Source: Methylophilus sp. (GTDB lineage: Bacteria > Pseudomonadota > Gammaproteobacteria > Burkholderiales > Methylophilaceae). From it: a stretch of 64,000 nucleotides of DNA. The DNA lies in the NCBI GenBank assembly GCA_030696695.1, contig JAUYRP010000034.1, positions 734,599 through 798,598 on the forward strand, written 5' to 3'. This document shows, in pieces, positions 9,048 to 18,558 of the stretch. Under the pieces are notes generated by a model. The model made no database searches, was not told the DNA's origin, and saw nothing but the letters and a program-made list of their open reading frames with translations. A program made the position numbers and the translations under genes. Every line of letters begins with the position of its first letter. The stretch's first letter is position 1.

Positions 9048-10517
9048 TTAGTATGGATGCTTTCTTGCTGCATGTTCATGTAAATATCCATGTGGTTTCT
9101 CAGGGCTACCACCAATTTTCTGTGGCAATAATGACCCAATGATCAACCCGGCTGCACTTACGGCCAAACCAATCAGTTGTGGTGGAATCAAACTTTCTTC
9201 ACCCACCAATACCTCTATCAGTACCCAACTGCCGATGCCGCCGATAATGGCGGCAAGCGCACCTTGGCTGGTAGAGCGTTTCCAGAATGCGCCAAATACT
9301 AACGGGATAAACGCGCCAGCCAATGTGATTTTATAAGCGGACTCTACCATGCCAAAAATCGAGAGTTCGGAGTTAAGCGCATACAGCAACACGCATATAG
9401 CAAAGCCTACTAGGCAGAAACGCATGACACGCAGAAAGCCTTTATCAGTGAGGTGTGGCATATAGCCTTTGACGATGTTCTCGGCAAAACTTACGGATGG
9501 TGCAAGTAGGGTGGCCGATGAGCAGCTCATGATGGCAGACAATACGGCACCAAAGAAAATCGCTTGCGCTAAAAGTGGCGTGTGTTCCAACACGAGTGTA
9601 GGCAATACGCGTTGCGAGTCTACTTCTACCAGTTTTCCATACACGGCAGGGTCTATAAGGGTGGCAGAGTAGGCGATAAACATGGGCACAAAGGTAAAGC
9701 AGAAGTAAACGCTGGCACCTAGAATGGAACCCCACAATGCAATTTTTGCGCTCTTAGCTGAGGTAATCCGCTGAAACACATCTTGTTGCGGAATCGAGCC
9801 CAACATCATGGTGACCCAGCCACCCATGAAGGTAATCCATACCCAAATATCTGCGCCTTTTGGAAAGAAATCTAACTTGCCCGCTTGGCGTGCATGTTCA
9901 ACCACTGGTGCCACACCGCCAGTTAGCCCAGAGACAATACTGCCGATGTATAGTAAGCCACCAATCACTACAATCATTTGTACAAAATCCAGCACAGCAA
10001 TAGATAGCATGCCGCCCAATGTGGTGTAGGTGAGCACAATCGCGGTACCTAAAATCATACCGACTTCTTCACTGACAGCACCTTGGGTAATCATATTAAA
10101 AATAAGGCCGAGTGCCTTGATTTGTGCGGCTACCCAGCCTAAATAGGAAACGACGATGGCAATGGTAGTGAGCACCTCCACCGAGCGGTTGTAGCGCATA
10201 CGGTAGAAATCACCCAGCGTGATGATATTGAGTTTGTACAGTTGGGTAGAAAAAAAGAAACCGGCAATGATCAAACACATACTAGACCCAAATGGATCTG
10301 CGGCTACGCCGTTAAGGCCTTCTTTTACAAAGGTTGCAGAAACACCAAACACAGCCTCTGCCCCAAACCATGTTGCGAACACGGTGGCCATGACCACGGG
10401 CAATGGTAAATGGCGACCTGCTACGGCGTAATCTTTGGTGTTATGTACACGAGTGGCGGCCATTAAACCTATGCCAATTGAAATCATTAAATACACAATG
10501 ACAAACCAAATCAGCAT
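9048..10517 (-). CDS. Sodium:solute symporter family transporter
   Basis: A 489-residue polytopic inner-membrane protein with about 13 hydrophobic segments. The SSS-family pattern is visible in KDYAVAGRHLPLPVVMATVFATW near the N-terminus and the GGMLSIAVLDFVQMIVV region. Transporters of this family use the sodium gradient to import small solutes such as amino acids, sugars or carboxylates; the substrate cannot be predicted. The C-terminal tail is short and histidine-rich (HGYLHEHAARKHPY). The DUF2147 gene upstream is on the same strand. Confidence 0.9.
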   Translation of the reverse strand: MLIWFVIVYLMISIGIGLMAATRVHNTKDYAVAGRHLPLPVVMATVFATWFGAEAVFGVSATFVKEGLNGVAADPFGSSMCLIIAGFFFSTQLYKLNIITLGDFYRMRYNRSVEVLTTIAIVVSYLGWVAAQIKALGLIFNMITQGAVSEEVGMILGTAIVLTYTTLGGMLSIAVLDFVQMIVVIGGLLYIGSIVSGLTGGVAPVVEHARQAGKLDFFPKGADIWVWITFMGGWVTMMLGSIPQQDVFQRITSAKSAKIALWGSILGASVYFCFTFVPMFIAYSATLIDPAVYGKLVEVDSQRVLPTLVLEHTPLLAQAIFFGAVLSAIMSCSSATLLAPSVSFAENIVKGYMPHLTDKGFLRVMRFCLVGFAICVLLYALNSELSIFGMVESAYKITLAGAFIPLVFGAFWKRSTSQGALAAIIGGIGSWVLIEVLVGEESLIPPQLIGLAVSAAGLIIGSLLPQKIGGSPEKPHGYLHEHAARKHPY

Positions 10518-10595
10518 AAGCGCGTTCCCAGTGCTAAAAAATTAAAGTGCTCGAATTAAAGTGCGTGAATAGTTAAGAACAAGTGAGCGAAAAGT

Positions 10596-11045
10596 TTATT
10601 CAACTCTTAGCCAGGTTTGAGAGCGGCCAATCAGTGAAATGCCAATATAACCACGTACTTCTAGCTTATCTCCGGCCTCATTCAGTGTCATTTTACATTT
10701 ATAGATTTTGCCATTGTCGGGATCTAAGATTTCGCCACCATCATATTTACTGCCATTTTGTTTGAGGCCTTTGGCTATGGTCATGCCAATGATTTTCTGG
10801 CCTTTACGTGCATCGGTGCATTTGTCGCAGACTTTATCGCCAGTGTCAGTTTCTAACAAGCCTTTTTCTACCACTGCGCTATATTCGCCATTATTTTCGC
10901 TGATGCGAATCAATGAACGCGGCTTGCCTGTGTTGTCATCTATCGTTTTCCACAGGCCTGCTGGTGTAGCATCGGCAGCCCAAAGGGTTTGGCTGAGGGT
11001 CAATAACAGACTTAAACTCAATGCGATTAAACCGTATTTGCGCAT
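10596..11045 (-). CDS. Secreted DUF2147 protein
   Basis: A 149-residue protein with a signal peptide (MRKYGLIALSLSLLLTLSQTLWA) and a DUF2147 domain. The domain begins PAGLWKTIDDNTGKPRSLIRI and ends YIGISLIGRSQTWLR. CxxC is present in DKVCDKCTDARKGQ, as in many members. The fold is lipocalin-like in relatives, but the function is unknown. It sits between ubiB and the symporter, in the same orientation as both. Confidence 0.88.
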   Translation of the reverse strand: MRKYGLIALSLSLLLTLSQTLWAADATPAGLWKTIDDNTGKPRSLIRISENNGEYSAVVEKGLLETDTGDKVCDKCTDARKGQKIIGMTIAKGLKQNGSKYDGGEILDPDNGKIYKCKMTLNEAGDKLEVRGYIGISLIGRSQTWLRVE

Positions 11046-11080
11046 GATGCGTATCCTTTATGAAATGATTTAACGGGTAA

Positions 11081-12637
11081 TTATTTAACCAGAATTATTA
11101 TCAAACTCGCCAACTGAAGCAATACCAATACGGCAATCGCAAGCGTTGTCCATTTTTGCCATTTGGCATGACGATGCTGCGCTTGAATCAACTCAGCCAG
11201 ATTGGTTTGCTGAGGCGTGTGCTGTTGGGCGTGTATGTTTTGCTGTAAAAACTGATGTACTAGTCTTGGCATTTCAGGTGCATTTTTAAGCACAAAGGGC
11301 AGTTCTTTCTTGACGGATTTGATGATGCTGCGCCAGCCCACTTGCTCGCTCATCCATTTTTTTAAAAATGGCTTGGCGGTTTGCCACAGGTCGATATTTG
11401 GATCCAGCTCGCGACCTAAACCTTCAATATTCAACAAAGTTTTTTGCAACATCACCAGCTGCGGTTGAATGACGACACCAAAACGACGCGACATTTGAAA
11501 CAAACTAAGCAAAGTACGACCAAACGAAATATCTTTGAGCGGCTTATCAAATATCGGCTCACAAATAGCGCGAATCGCAGTTTCCAGCTCTTCCACATTG
11601 GTGTTTTCTGGCACCCAGCCAGATTCAATATGCGCAACCGCTACGTCGCGATAATCACGATTAAAAAAGGCTAAAAAGTTACGTGCAAGATAGTATTTAT
11701 CGGTATCGGTCAGGCTACCCATAATGCCAAAATCTAAAGCAATGTATTTACCAGCATTGATGCCCTCTGTGACTACTTGAATATTGCCTGGGTGCATGTC
11801 TGCATGAAAAAAGCCGTCTCTGAACACCTGCGTAAAAAAGATTTCTACGCCATCGTGTGCCAGTTTGGTGATATTGATGCCTTTATCGCGCAAGACATCA
11901 ATTTGACTGATAGGCGTGCCATACATGCGTTGCATGGTCATCACTTCTTTACGGCAATAATCCCAATACACATCTGGAATCAACAAGCGTTTATCAGGAA
12001 AGTTTCTAGCCAACTGCGTACAGTTAGCAGCTTCTAGCGTTAAATCTAATTCGTGATGCGTATGGCGTGCAAATTCATCCACAATTTCTAATGGTTTTAA
12101 GCGCTTGCCTTCACTAGAGAGCGCTTGTATCAGCCAAGCCAAACTTTTAATTAACGCTAAGTCTTTTTCTATGACAGCAGCAATGCCTGGTCTGAGCACC
12201 TTAACAGCCACTTCGTGGCCATCAAGCAATTTGGCAAAATGCACTTGCGCAACTGACGCGCTGGCCACAGGCTCAGTTTCAAAGGCTGAGTACACGAGAT
12301 CAATCGGCAGACCGAACGATTTTTCAATGGATGTTTTGACTTGCTCATATGGAAAGGGTGGTACTTGATCTTGTAACTTTGCTAGTTCATCGGCAACATC
12401 AATAGGTAGCAAATCGCGTCTGGTAGAGAGCATTTGCCCAAACTTAACAAAAATCGGCCCTAATTTTTCAAGCGCCATGCGCAGACGTACGCCACGTGGT
12501 GAGGCTTGTGTACGCCAAAACAATCCAACATTTAATACTTGATGGATGAGTTTAAAAGCACCTTGGTTGGCTAAAAATTCATCTAGCCTTGCCCAAGCAA
12601 GCACATACAAAATATAGAGGAGACGAAGATAGTGCAT
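11081..12637 (-). CDS. ubiB: Ubiquinone biosynthesis accessory kinase-like protein UbiB
   Basis: A 518-residue member of the ABC1/ADCK/UbiB atypical kinase family, required for the aerobic hydroxylation steps of ubiquinone synthesis at the inner membrane. It shows the family KFGQMLSTRRD motif, the alanine-rich loop ASASVAQVH, the lysine in VAVKVLRPG and the metal-binding IALDFGIMG. A hydrophobic tail (TTLAIAVLVLLQLASLIIILV) anchors it. It is the third gene of a ubiE-ubiJ-ubiB run, 7 bases after ubiJ. Confidence 0.95.
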   Translation of the reverse strand: MHYLRLLYILYVLAWARLDEFLANQGAFKLIHQVLNVGLFWRTQASPRGVRLRMALEKLGPIFVKFGQMLSTRRDLLPIDVADELAKLQDQVPPFPYEQVKTSIEKSFGLPIDLVYSAFETEPVASASVAQVHFAKLLDGHEVAVKVLRPGIAAVIEKDLALIKSLAWLIQALSSEGKRLKPLEIVDEFARHTHHELDLTLEAANCTQLARNFPDKRLLIPDVYWDYCRKEVMTMQRMYGTPISQIDVLRDKGINITKLAHDGVEIFFTQVFRDGFFHADMHPGNIQVVTEGINAGKYIALDFGIMGSLTDTDKYYLARNFLAFFNRDYRDVAVAHIESGWVPENTNVEELETAIRAICEPIFDKPLKDISFGRTLLSLFQMSRRFGVVIQPQLVMLQKTLLNIEGLGRELDPNIDLWQTAKPFLKKWMSEQVGWRSIIKSVKKELPFVLKNAPEMPRLVHQFLQQNIHAQQHTPQQTNLAELIQAQHRHAKWQKWTTLAIAVLVLLQLASLIIILVK

Positions 12638-12644
12638 GCTTACT

Positions 12645-13355
12645 TCAGGTGCTTTCTTTGGGTGTTTTAGCTTTGGCAGTTCCAGCTTTAGTAGACTCGG
12701 CTTTGGTTGATTTGGGTTTGGTGGATTGCACTTTTTTTACTGAGGATGCAATATGGGTGTCAGTATCTTCTGCGCTGCTACCTATCTGCTGTGACAGCTT
12801 TTCTAGCTTTTTCTCAAAGCGCTCTACGTCATGCCTTAAAGTATCTACCGATTGGTTAAACTGTTCAACATGCATCTTTTTAGCCAACACTGGTTTTTCT
12901 TCTTGCCAGTACTCGCTGACCATTTCTGCAAATTGCGTGGTTTGTTTTTTGGCTTGTGCAAACATCGATTGCGTCACCTCACCAATTTTATAAGCCGCAA
13001 TATCGCCAGTGAGGTGGCTGATGTCTTCTTCAATATCCCAACGCATCTGCTGTAGCACTTTGCTTACTTCAGTCGCGACATGCACATCGCCATCTACTTT
13101 AATCAGCGTTTTGGCATGTTCATCGCCGCTCGCTAAGCGCATGGCCAAGCTAGGTGGAATGAATACAGTTGCGTTTGGCATAGCATTGTCTGGTGCGGTC
13201 GCTAGGCTTCCATCTTCCAACACAACCAGTTGCATACGCATTAAAGAGAAATCGAAAGCGATGATTTGCCCTGCAAATGCTGTTAAATGGGGTTTGGCCC
13301 AACTATTTTGTTGGGTGATGTGTTGTAAAAAACGTGTGACGAGAGGCGCAATCAT
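12645..13355 (-). CDS. ubiJ: Ubiquinone biosynthesis accessory factor UbiJ (SCP2 domain)
   Basis: A 236-residue protein with an N-terminal sterol-carrier-protein-2 (SCP2) domain (residues about 15-125) and a charged coiled-coil stretch (about 130-205). The tail is rich in Lys, Ser and Thr with [20 protein letters not shown] repeats. UbiJ holds ubiquinone precursors for the soluble Ubi complex. Its start codon overlaps the ubiE stop by four bases and ubiB follows, which supports the assignment although sequence identity in this family is low. Confidence 0.85.
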   Translation of the reverse strand: MIAPLVTRFLQHITQQNSWAKPHLTAFAGQIIAFDFSLMRMQLVVLEDGSLATAPDNAMPNATVFIPPSLAMRLASGDEHAKTLIKVDGDVHVATEVSKVLQQMRWDIEEDISHLTGDIAAYKIGEVTQSMFAQAKKQTTQFAEMVSEYWQEEKPVLAKKMHVEQFNQSVDTLRHDVERFEKKLEKLSQQIGSSAEDTDTHIASSVKKVQSTKPKSTKAESTKAGTAKAKTPKEST

Positions 13356-14101
13356 GCTGTTTTATAGCCTTTGTGTAAGGCTACAACCCCTGCTGATAAA
13401 TTGTAATAATCCACACGATTGAAGCCAGCGTCCAACATCATTTGCTTGAGTGTTTCTTGATCTGGATGCATACGAATACTCTCAGCTAAATATTGGTAGC
13501 TATCTGCATCTTTCGCAATCCATTTGCCCATCATTGGCAGTAGTTTGAATGAATACAGGTCGTATAACTTTTCGAGCGGTTGCCATACTTTGGAAAACTC
13601 TAGCACCAGCAAACGTCCACCCACTTTCAGCACACGTTGCATTTCTTTTAACGCAACGTCTTTGTGTGTCATATTGCGCAAACCAAAGGCCACGATCACG
13701 CAATCAAAACTTTGATCTGCAAAAGGCAATTGCTCAGCATTGCATTGCATGGCGGGTACGTTGAGTCCTGCGTCTAACATTCTGTCTCGCCCAACGCCCA
13801 GCATAGAGGCATTAATGTCAGTCAGGATCACTTCCCCAGTCGGGCCGGCTTTTTTTGCAAATAGTTTAGACAAGTCGCCGCTGCCGCCTGCAATGTCCAG
13901 CACTTTATCACCCGTTTTCACGCCACTGGTGTCGAGCGCAAACTGCTTCCAAACTCGGTGCATACCAGCAGACATGACATCGTTCATCACGTCATATTTT
14001 TGCGCAACCGAATGAAAAACCTCGCCAACTTTGGCTTGCTTTTCGTGTTCTGGCACTGTTTTGTAACCAAAGTGGGTGGTGTCTTCGCGATGATTATCCA
14101 T
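13352..14101 (-). CDS. ubiE: Ubiquinone/menaquinone C-methyltransferase UbiE
   Basis: A 249-residue SAM-dependent methyltransferase that methylates the C2 position in ubiquinone synthesis (and demethylmenaquinone where present). SAM motif I is [12 protein letters not shown]. UbiE family signatures [17 protein letters not shown] (residues about 36-52) and [18 protein letters not shown] are present. First gene of the ubiE-ubiJ-ubiB operon, separated by 11 bases from the DUF971 gene upstream, which is probably cotranscribed. Confidence 0.97.
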   Translation of the reverse strand: MDNHREDTTHFGYKTVPEHEKQAKVGEVFHSVAQKYDVMNDVMSAGMHRVWKQFALDTSGVKTGDKVLDIAGGSGDLSKLFAKKAGPTGEVILTDINASMLGVGRDRMLDAGLNVPAMQCNAEQLPFADQSFDCVIVAFGLRNMTHKDVALKEMQRVLKVGGRLLVLEFSKVWQPLEKLYDLYSFKLLPMMGKWIAKDADSYQYLAESIRMHPDQETLKQMMLDAGFNRVDYYNLSAGVVALHKGYKTA

Positions 14102-14112
14102 GTAAACCGTCC

Positions 14113-14493
14113 TTATTCACTCTCTTTACGCGGATGTCCGGCAGCATCCAACTTGCCTATGTACTCAAGCCAAAGCGCTTGATAGTTCTCTGCCAGATAA
14201 TAGAGATAATCCCAGGAATATAAGCCAGTATCATGGCCATCTGAGAACACTAACTTGACCGCATAATTGCCGACTGGTTCTATGGCTTGAATATTCACAT
14301 CTTCCTTGCCGATTTGCAGCACTTCCTGCCCAGCACCGTGACCTCGCACTTCGGCAGAAGGAGAGTACACACGCAAGAATTCGCAAGACAGCATGCACTC
14401 AGTATTATCATCAAAATGCATCTCTAAAAGCTTAGAAGCTTGATGCAGTTTAATGGCTGTGGGGCGCGGTGAATCAGGGGTTAATCCGCTCAT
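14113..14493 (-). CDS. DUF971 (gamma-butyrobetaine hydroxylase-like N-terminal) protein
   Basis: A small DUF971 protein of about 126 residues. Family marks are [21 protein letters not shown] at the start and [17 protein letters not shown] in the middle. An ORF continues upstream to 14544, but that extension is a hydrophobic run outside the family; the start at MSGLTPDSP matches usual length. The domain is related to the zinc/iron-binding N-terminus of gamma-butyrobetaine hydroxylase and is often next to ubiE in betaproteobacteria. Function unknown. Confidence 0.85.
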   Translation of the reverse strand: MSGLTPDSPRPTAIKLHQASKLLEMHFDDNTECMLSCEFLRVYSPSAEVRGHGAGQEVLQIGKEDVNIQAIEPVGNYAVKLVFSDGHDTGLYSWDYLYYLAENYQALWLEYIGKLDAAGHPRKESE

Positions 14494-14727
14494 ACAGGTA
14501 ATCAATATCAGCAATAAAATAAGACTGAAATGATAACAGAACATGGGTTCTGGCTGATTATTAAAAGTGAATTATTCAAAATACAACATTGCACAACCGT
14601 TTGTAGTAAAAAAATAACCACTTATCTGATAATTTTTTCAAAAACACATCTTAGCCTGCTGACTTATTTAATCCTTTTTCAAATCATGCTAGAGTCATAG
14701 CTATAAAAAGTCTGATACGGGGCAGGT

Positions 14728-16689
14728 ATGGCGGAAAATAGATTAGCACATCAATTTGCAGCTTATTCTGAGTGGAGAAAATCGCTAGTCGATTGCATCA
14801 ATGATTATCGCAATTGGCTGAATGAGCATGAATTAAATGATGCCCAAGTTGAGCAACGTATCACGCACTTGCTAGAACGTTTGCGTGAAGACAAATTGAA
14901 CGTAGCCTTTGTGGCAGAATTCTCACGCGGTAAATCCGAACTCATCAACGCAATATTTTTTGCCGACTACGGCCAACGACTATTACCGTCCAGTGCTGGC
15001 CGCACTACCATGTGTCCTACCGAATTGTTGTATGACGCAACGAAACCCACCTCGCTACAGTTGTTGCCTATTGATACGCGGGCAACCGATGTCTCCACAA
15101 CAGAATATAAACGCTATCCAGAAGAGTGGACGGTGGTTGAATTTGATGTCAATTCGAACGACAGCATGGTGGATGCATTTAAAGAAGTGAGCCGCACCAA
15201 ACGCGTGACAGCAGAGGAAGCTGAAAAGCTGAGCCTGTATGACCCAAACAATAGCGATGATGCAATGAGTTTGAACAAAGATGGCACAGTGGATGTGCCA
15301 TGCTGGCGCTATGCAATGATTAACTTCCCCCACCCTCTGCTAGAGCAGGGTTTGGTGATATTAGATACCCCAGGTTTGAATGCGATTGGTACGGAACCTG
15401 AACTGACACTCAACATGCTGCCTAATGCACACGCTGTGTTGTTTATTTTGGGTGCGGATACGGGCGTGACAAAGTCTGAGATTGACGTGTGGCGCCAATA
15501 TATTAGTGGTACACGCTGGAAGCAAAAAGGCCGCATGGCGGTGCTGAATAAGATTGATGGTTTGTGGGATGAGCTCAAAGACGATGTTGAAATCGAAAAA
15601 GAGCTCCTCAAACAAGTGAAAGTCAGTGCAGAGCTGCTTGGCTTAGAAACAACACAGATATTCCCGACTTCTGCGCAAAAAGGCTTGCTGGCCAAGGTGA
15701 ATGGTGATGAAAACCTATTGATTCAAAGCCGCTTGCCTATTTTAGAAAAAGCACTTTCTGACGAGTTGATTCCATCTAAAAAAGAGATTGTGCGTGATAA
15801 CACTAAAAATGAAATTGATGACCTAATTACCAATACCAATTTAATTTTGGAATCACGTATCAGTGGTGTGCTTGAACAGTTGGAAGAGTTGCGTGGCTTA
15901 CGTGGCAAAAACGAAGATGTCGTTGAGCACATGATGAACAAAGTTAAAGTAGATAAAGAAAACTTTGAAAAAGGCTTACAACGTTTTCAAGCCTTGCGCA
16001 GTGTGTTCTCACAGCAAACCAATAAACTATTCACATTATTGGGGATGGATGGTTTGAAAGCCAAAGTGCACGATACGCGCGAAACCATGGTCAAGGCGAA
16101 CTTTACGAAAACGATTCGTGATGCGATGGATGATTTTTTCTTAGAGTTGAAAGGGCGTTTGGTTTCTTCAGACGAGCATATCCAAGACATCAAAAAAATG
16201 ATGGACGTGATGTATGAGAAGTTTGCAAAAGAGCACGGTCTACGCAAATCAGAACCGCCAGCATTCTCAACTTTACGGTATCAAAAAGAACTTGCTAAAT
16301 ACGAACGTGCTTATAAAGAGCAATTTAATACTACGTTTAATATGATAGCCAACGAGAAAATGACGCTGACCAGCAAGTTTTTTGAGACGCTGGCTAGCCG
16401 GGTGATTCATGTGTATGAAGTGGCCAATCGTGATGTTGAAAACTGGCTGAAAGCTGTAATCGCACCAATGGAATCTCAAGTGCGTGAACATCAGATTCAA
16501 TTGCGTCGTCGTTTGGAAAGTATTAAACGTATTTATCAGGCAACAGATACCTTGGAAGACCGTATTGCCGAATTGGAAACAGTGGAGAAAGCAATACGCT
16601 CACAGGTGATGGATTTAAAAGTGTTGCGTCAGCACATGGGTAATGCGTTAGATTACGATAACGAGCAAGCGCAAAGCCAAGCAGCCTAA
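14728..16689 (+). CDS. Dynamin-like GTPase
   Basis: A 653-residue bacterial dynamin-family protein. The G domain (about residues 50-350) has a P-loop FSRGKSELINA lacking the usual first glycine, a G3 motif DTPGLNAIG and a G4 motif NKIDGLWDE. The rest is long alpha-helical, coiled-coil sequence (about 380-640) typical of the stalk. No membrane helix is seen; such proteins act at the inner face of membranes, perhaps in fission or repair (family knowledge). It is alone, with a strong bidirectional terminator between it and convergent rpoH. Confidence 0.88.
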   Translation: MAENRLAHQFAAYSEWRKSLVDCINDYRNWLNEHELNDAQVEQRITHLLERLREDKLNVAFVAEFSRGKSELINAIFFADYGQRLLPSSAGRTTMCPTELLYDATKPTSLQLLPIDTRATDVSTTEYKRYPEEWTVVEFDVNSNDSMVDAFKEVSRTKRVTAEEAEKLSLYDPNNSDDAMSLNKDGTVDVPCWRYAMINFPHPLLEQGLVILDTPGLNAIGTEPELTLNMLPNAHAVLFILGADTGVTKSEIDVWRQYISGTRWKQKGRMAVLNKIDGLWDELKDDVEIEKELLKQVKVSAELLGLETTQIFPTSAQKGLLAKVNGDENLLIQSRLPILEKALSDELIPSKKEIVRDNTKNEIDDLITNTNLILESRISGVLEQLEELRGLRGKNEDVVEHMMNKVKVDKENFEKGLQRFQALRSVFSQQTNKLFTLLGMDGLKAKVHDTRETMVKANFTKTIRDAMDDFFLELKGRLVSSDEHIQDIKKMMDVMYEKFAKEHGLRKSEPPAFSTLRYQKELAKYERAYKEQFNTTFNMIANEKMTLTSKFFETLASRVIHVYEVANRDVENWLKAVIAPMESQVREHQIQLRRRLESIKRIYQATDTLEDRIAELETVEKAIRSQVMDLKVLRQHMGNALDYDNEQAQSQAA

Positions 16690-16713
16690 CTCTGAGTAAT
16701 AGTAGTAACAAAT

Positions 16714-16739
16714 AAAAAGCCGCTATTTAGCGGCTTTTT
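16714..16739. terminator. Bidirectional rho-independent terminator
   Basis: A 10-bp perfect stem AAAAAGCCGC / GCGGCTTTTT with loop TATTTA. The A-run and T-run make it work in both directions, ending the dynamin-like gene and convergent rpoH. Confidence 0.93.
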
Positions 16740-16758
16740 ATTTTAAAGCGTAACAAAA

Positions 16759-17619
16759 TTAATGTTCTAACTCAGTCGTCATGATGCTTTTAATTTTCTG
16801 CATCGCTTTTTGCTCAATTTGACGAATACGTTCAGCAGACACATTAAACTCAGCGGCTAAGTCATGCAAAGTTGCATTCGCATTTTCATTTAACCAACGT
16901 GCTTCTACCACACGTCTGCTTCGGTCATCTAAACTCATCAACGCTTTACTCAAGCCAGAAGATTGGCGTTGCTCAGTTTGCACGTTCTCTAAATGTTGTG
17001 CAGGCTCTGGGCTTTCATCCTCTAAATAAGCAATCGGACTAAATGACTCGTCACCATCATCATCCAAATGTGCATCCAGAGAGATTTCTTGGCCATTTAA
17101 ACGGTATTCCATCTCCATGACTTCTTCTGGCTTCACATTTAACTCTTTGGCGATATGGTTAATCTGATCAGGATTAAGCGTGTCAAAACTTTGTTTCATG
17201 CTGCGTAAGTTAAAGAATAATTTACGCTGCGCTTTAGTCGTCGCAGTTTTCACCAAACGCCAATTGCGCACAATAAATTCATTCATTTCAGCTTTAATCC
17301 AATGCATAGCAAAAGATACGAGCCTTACACCACGGTCTGGGTCAAAGCGTTTCACCGCCTTCATTAAGCCAATATTGCCTTCTTGAATCAGGTCGGATTG
17401 AGATAAGCCATAGCCGGCATAGCCGCGCGCAATACTCGCAACTAAACGTAAGTGAGAGACGATGAGCGCACGTGCAGCCTCAAGGTCGCCATCTTTTTTC
17501 AGGCGAGTAGCGTAATCGTATTCCTCTTCTGCAGTGAGTACAGGGAACGCCTTAATAGCGCGCATGTACTGATCTAAACTGTCTAAAGAGGCGACTGAAG
17601 GTATCGTTAAAGCGTTTAT
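16759..17619 (-). CDS. rpoH: RNA polymerase sigma-32 factor RpoH
   Basis: Heat-shock sigma factor. Diagnostic are the RpoH box in TTKAQRKLFFNLR, region 2 DLIQEGNIGLMKAVKRFDPDRG and the C-terminal helix-turn-helix VSAERIRQIEQKAM. The first ATG is at 17565, but the reading frame stays open upstream and encodes NALTIPSVASLDSLDQY, which matches the conserved RpoH N-terminus. No ATG, GTG or TTG exists there; a strong AAAGGAG sits six bases before an ATA codon at 17619-17617, giving 286 residues, the usual length. I therefore place the start at ATA. A CIRCE operator lies 31 bases upstream. Confidence 0.93.
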   Translation of the reverse strand: MNALTIPSVASLDSLDQYMRAIKAFPVLTAEEEYDYATRLKKDGDLEAARALIVSHLRLVASIARGYAGYGLSQSDLIQEGNIGLMKAVKRFDPDRGVRLVSFAMHWIKAEMNEFIVRNWRLVKTATTKAQRKLFFNLRSMKQSFDTLNPDQINHIAKELNVKPEEVMEMEYRLNGQEISLDAHLDDDGDESFSPIAYLEDESPEPAQHLENVQTEQRQSSGLSKALMSLDDRSRRVVEARWLNENANATLHDLAAEFNVSAERIRQIEQKAMQKIKSIMTTELEH

Positions 17620-17650
17620 AGTAAACTCCTTTAATTGACAATAATTAATT

Positions 17651-17677
17651 TTAGCACTCTAGCTTTGAGAGTGCTAG
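17651..17677. promoter_or_regulatory. CIRCE element (HrcA operator) upstream of rpoH
   Basis: TTAGCACTC, nine spacer bases (TAGCTTTGA), then GAGTGCTAG. This matches the CIRCE consensus TTAGCACTC-N9-GAGTGCTAA in 17 of 18 arm bases. It lies between the rpoH ribosome binding site and the upstream region, so HrcA repression of rpoH is expected (inference). Confidence 0.9.
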
Positions 17678-17710
17678 CGAAAAAAAGTTTCAAATAAGAG
17701 ATTGTTTGAT

Positions 17711-17903
17711 CTTTACAATTAAAGTAGTGAAATAGTAATTAAAGTAGTGAAAATATTTACAACTAAATAATTTTCAAAAATTAATTAGTTTTATGGAAGT
17801 GATAATGTTTAGGCAAATTCATGTGAAAGATAATCTATTTATAGAATATATTTTAATTGGAGTTATTTATTTAAGACATCTATATCCCCACAGCTGACAT
17901 TCA
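17711..17903. repeat. Dispersed repeat copy R1 (partner at 56,246-56,439)
   Basis: Non-coding stretch between rpoH and the SRPBCC gene. It begins with AATTAAAGTAGTGAAA twice in tandem (17717-17732 and 17737-17752), contains ATGGAAGTGATAATGTTTAG at 17793 and ends with a CCCC-AGC-ACATTCAA motif. The same blocks in the same order occur at 56.25-56.44 kb, so this is a degenerate dispersed repeat. No gene was seen in it. Confidence 0.6.
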
Positions 17904-17943
17904 ATAGTGTCCAAAATATTAAATCTAAAATTTTCATTAATGG

Positions 17944-17998
17944 TATACCAATCTGTATAGTTAATGAGTATACTAATCTGTATATACCCATCTGGATA
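17944..17998. promoter_or_regulatory. Three tandem TATAC-N6-GTATA operator-like sites
   Basis: TATACCAATCTGTATA (17944-17959), TATACTAATCTGTATA (17969-17984) and a weaker TATACCCATCTGGATA (17983-17998). The first two are dyads with arms TATAC/GTATA and nearly the same centre AATCT. They lie just upstream of the SRPBCC gene start and look like a cluster of repressor or activator sites; the cognate regulator is not identified. Confidence 0.55.
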
Positions 17999-18028
17999 TA
18001 TGGAACTTAACAACTCATGGAGCACATT

Positions 18029-18550
18029 ATGAAATATAGTTTATTAGTTTCCGCATTACTATTGAGCACTACATTTAATGCATTTGCTGACAATGCAAAA
18101 ACACTCACAGTTAAAGAAGAGATAGTCATTAATGCACCTGTTGAAAAGGTATGGGAAAAAGTAAGTCACTTTAACGATCTCGGTGCATGGCATCCTGCTG
18201 TTAAAAAAACAGAAATTATTAAAGGTGAAAACAACAAAGTTGGCGCAGAGCGCTTATTGACGCTTCAAGATGACGGCACCATCAAAGAAAAGCTATTAAG
18301 TTATAACTCTAAAGGAAAAACATTTAAATACACCATTATTGAGGGTGTCCTGCCAGTTTCAAATTACGTTTCATCTGTAACAGTGAAAGCGACAGGGGAT
18401 AACACTTCAACAGTGATTTGGAAAGGTGACTTTAAACGCAAAGATTTGTCTGCTACACCAGCAGAGGGCCAAGATGATGCAAATGCTGTTAAAGTAATTA
18501 CCAGCGTTTATCAAGGTGGTTTAGAAAACTTAAAGAAAATTACTGAGTAA
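18029..18550 (+). CDS. Secreted SRPBCC-family protein
   Basis: A 173-residue protein with a signal peptide (MKYSLLVSALLLSTTFNAFA) and a START/polyketide-cyclase-type SRPBCC domain. Typical phrases are INAPVEKVWEKVSHFNDLGAWHPAVKKTEI and VSSVTVKATGDNTSTVIWKGDF. An ATG twelve bases earlier is possible, but GGAG sits correctly before 18029. SRPBCC folds bind small hydrophobic ligands; this one would act in the periplasm. The three TATAC dyads upstream suggest specific regulation. Confidence 0.85.
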   Translation: MKYSLLVSALLLSTTFNAFADNAKTLTVKEEIVINAPVEKVWEKVSHFNDLGAWHPAVKKTEIIKGENNKVGAERLLTLQDDGTIKEKLLSYNSKGKTFKYTIIEGVLPVSNYVSSVTVKATGDNTSTVIWKGDFKRKDLSATPAEGQDDANAVKVITSVYQGGLENLKKITE

Positions 18551-18558
18551 TCTATCAG

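Noticed and set aside
17565..17567. The ATG ending at 17565 as the start of rpoH.
   Set aside because: It would remove the conserved SLDSLDQY segment and has no ribosome binding site, whereas an ideal one precedes the upstream ATA codon.
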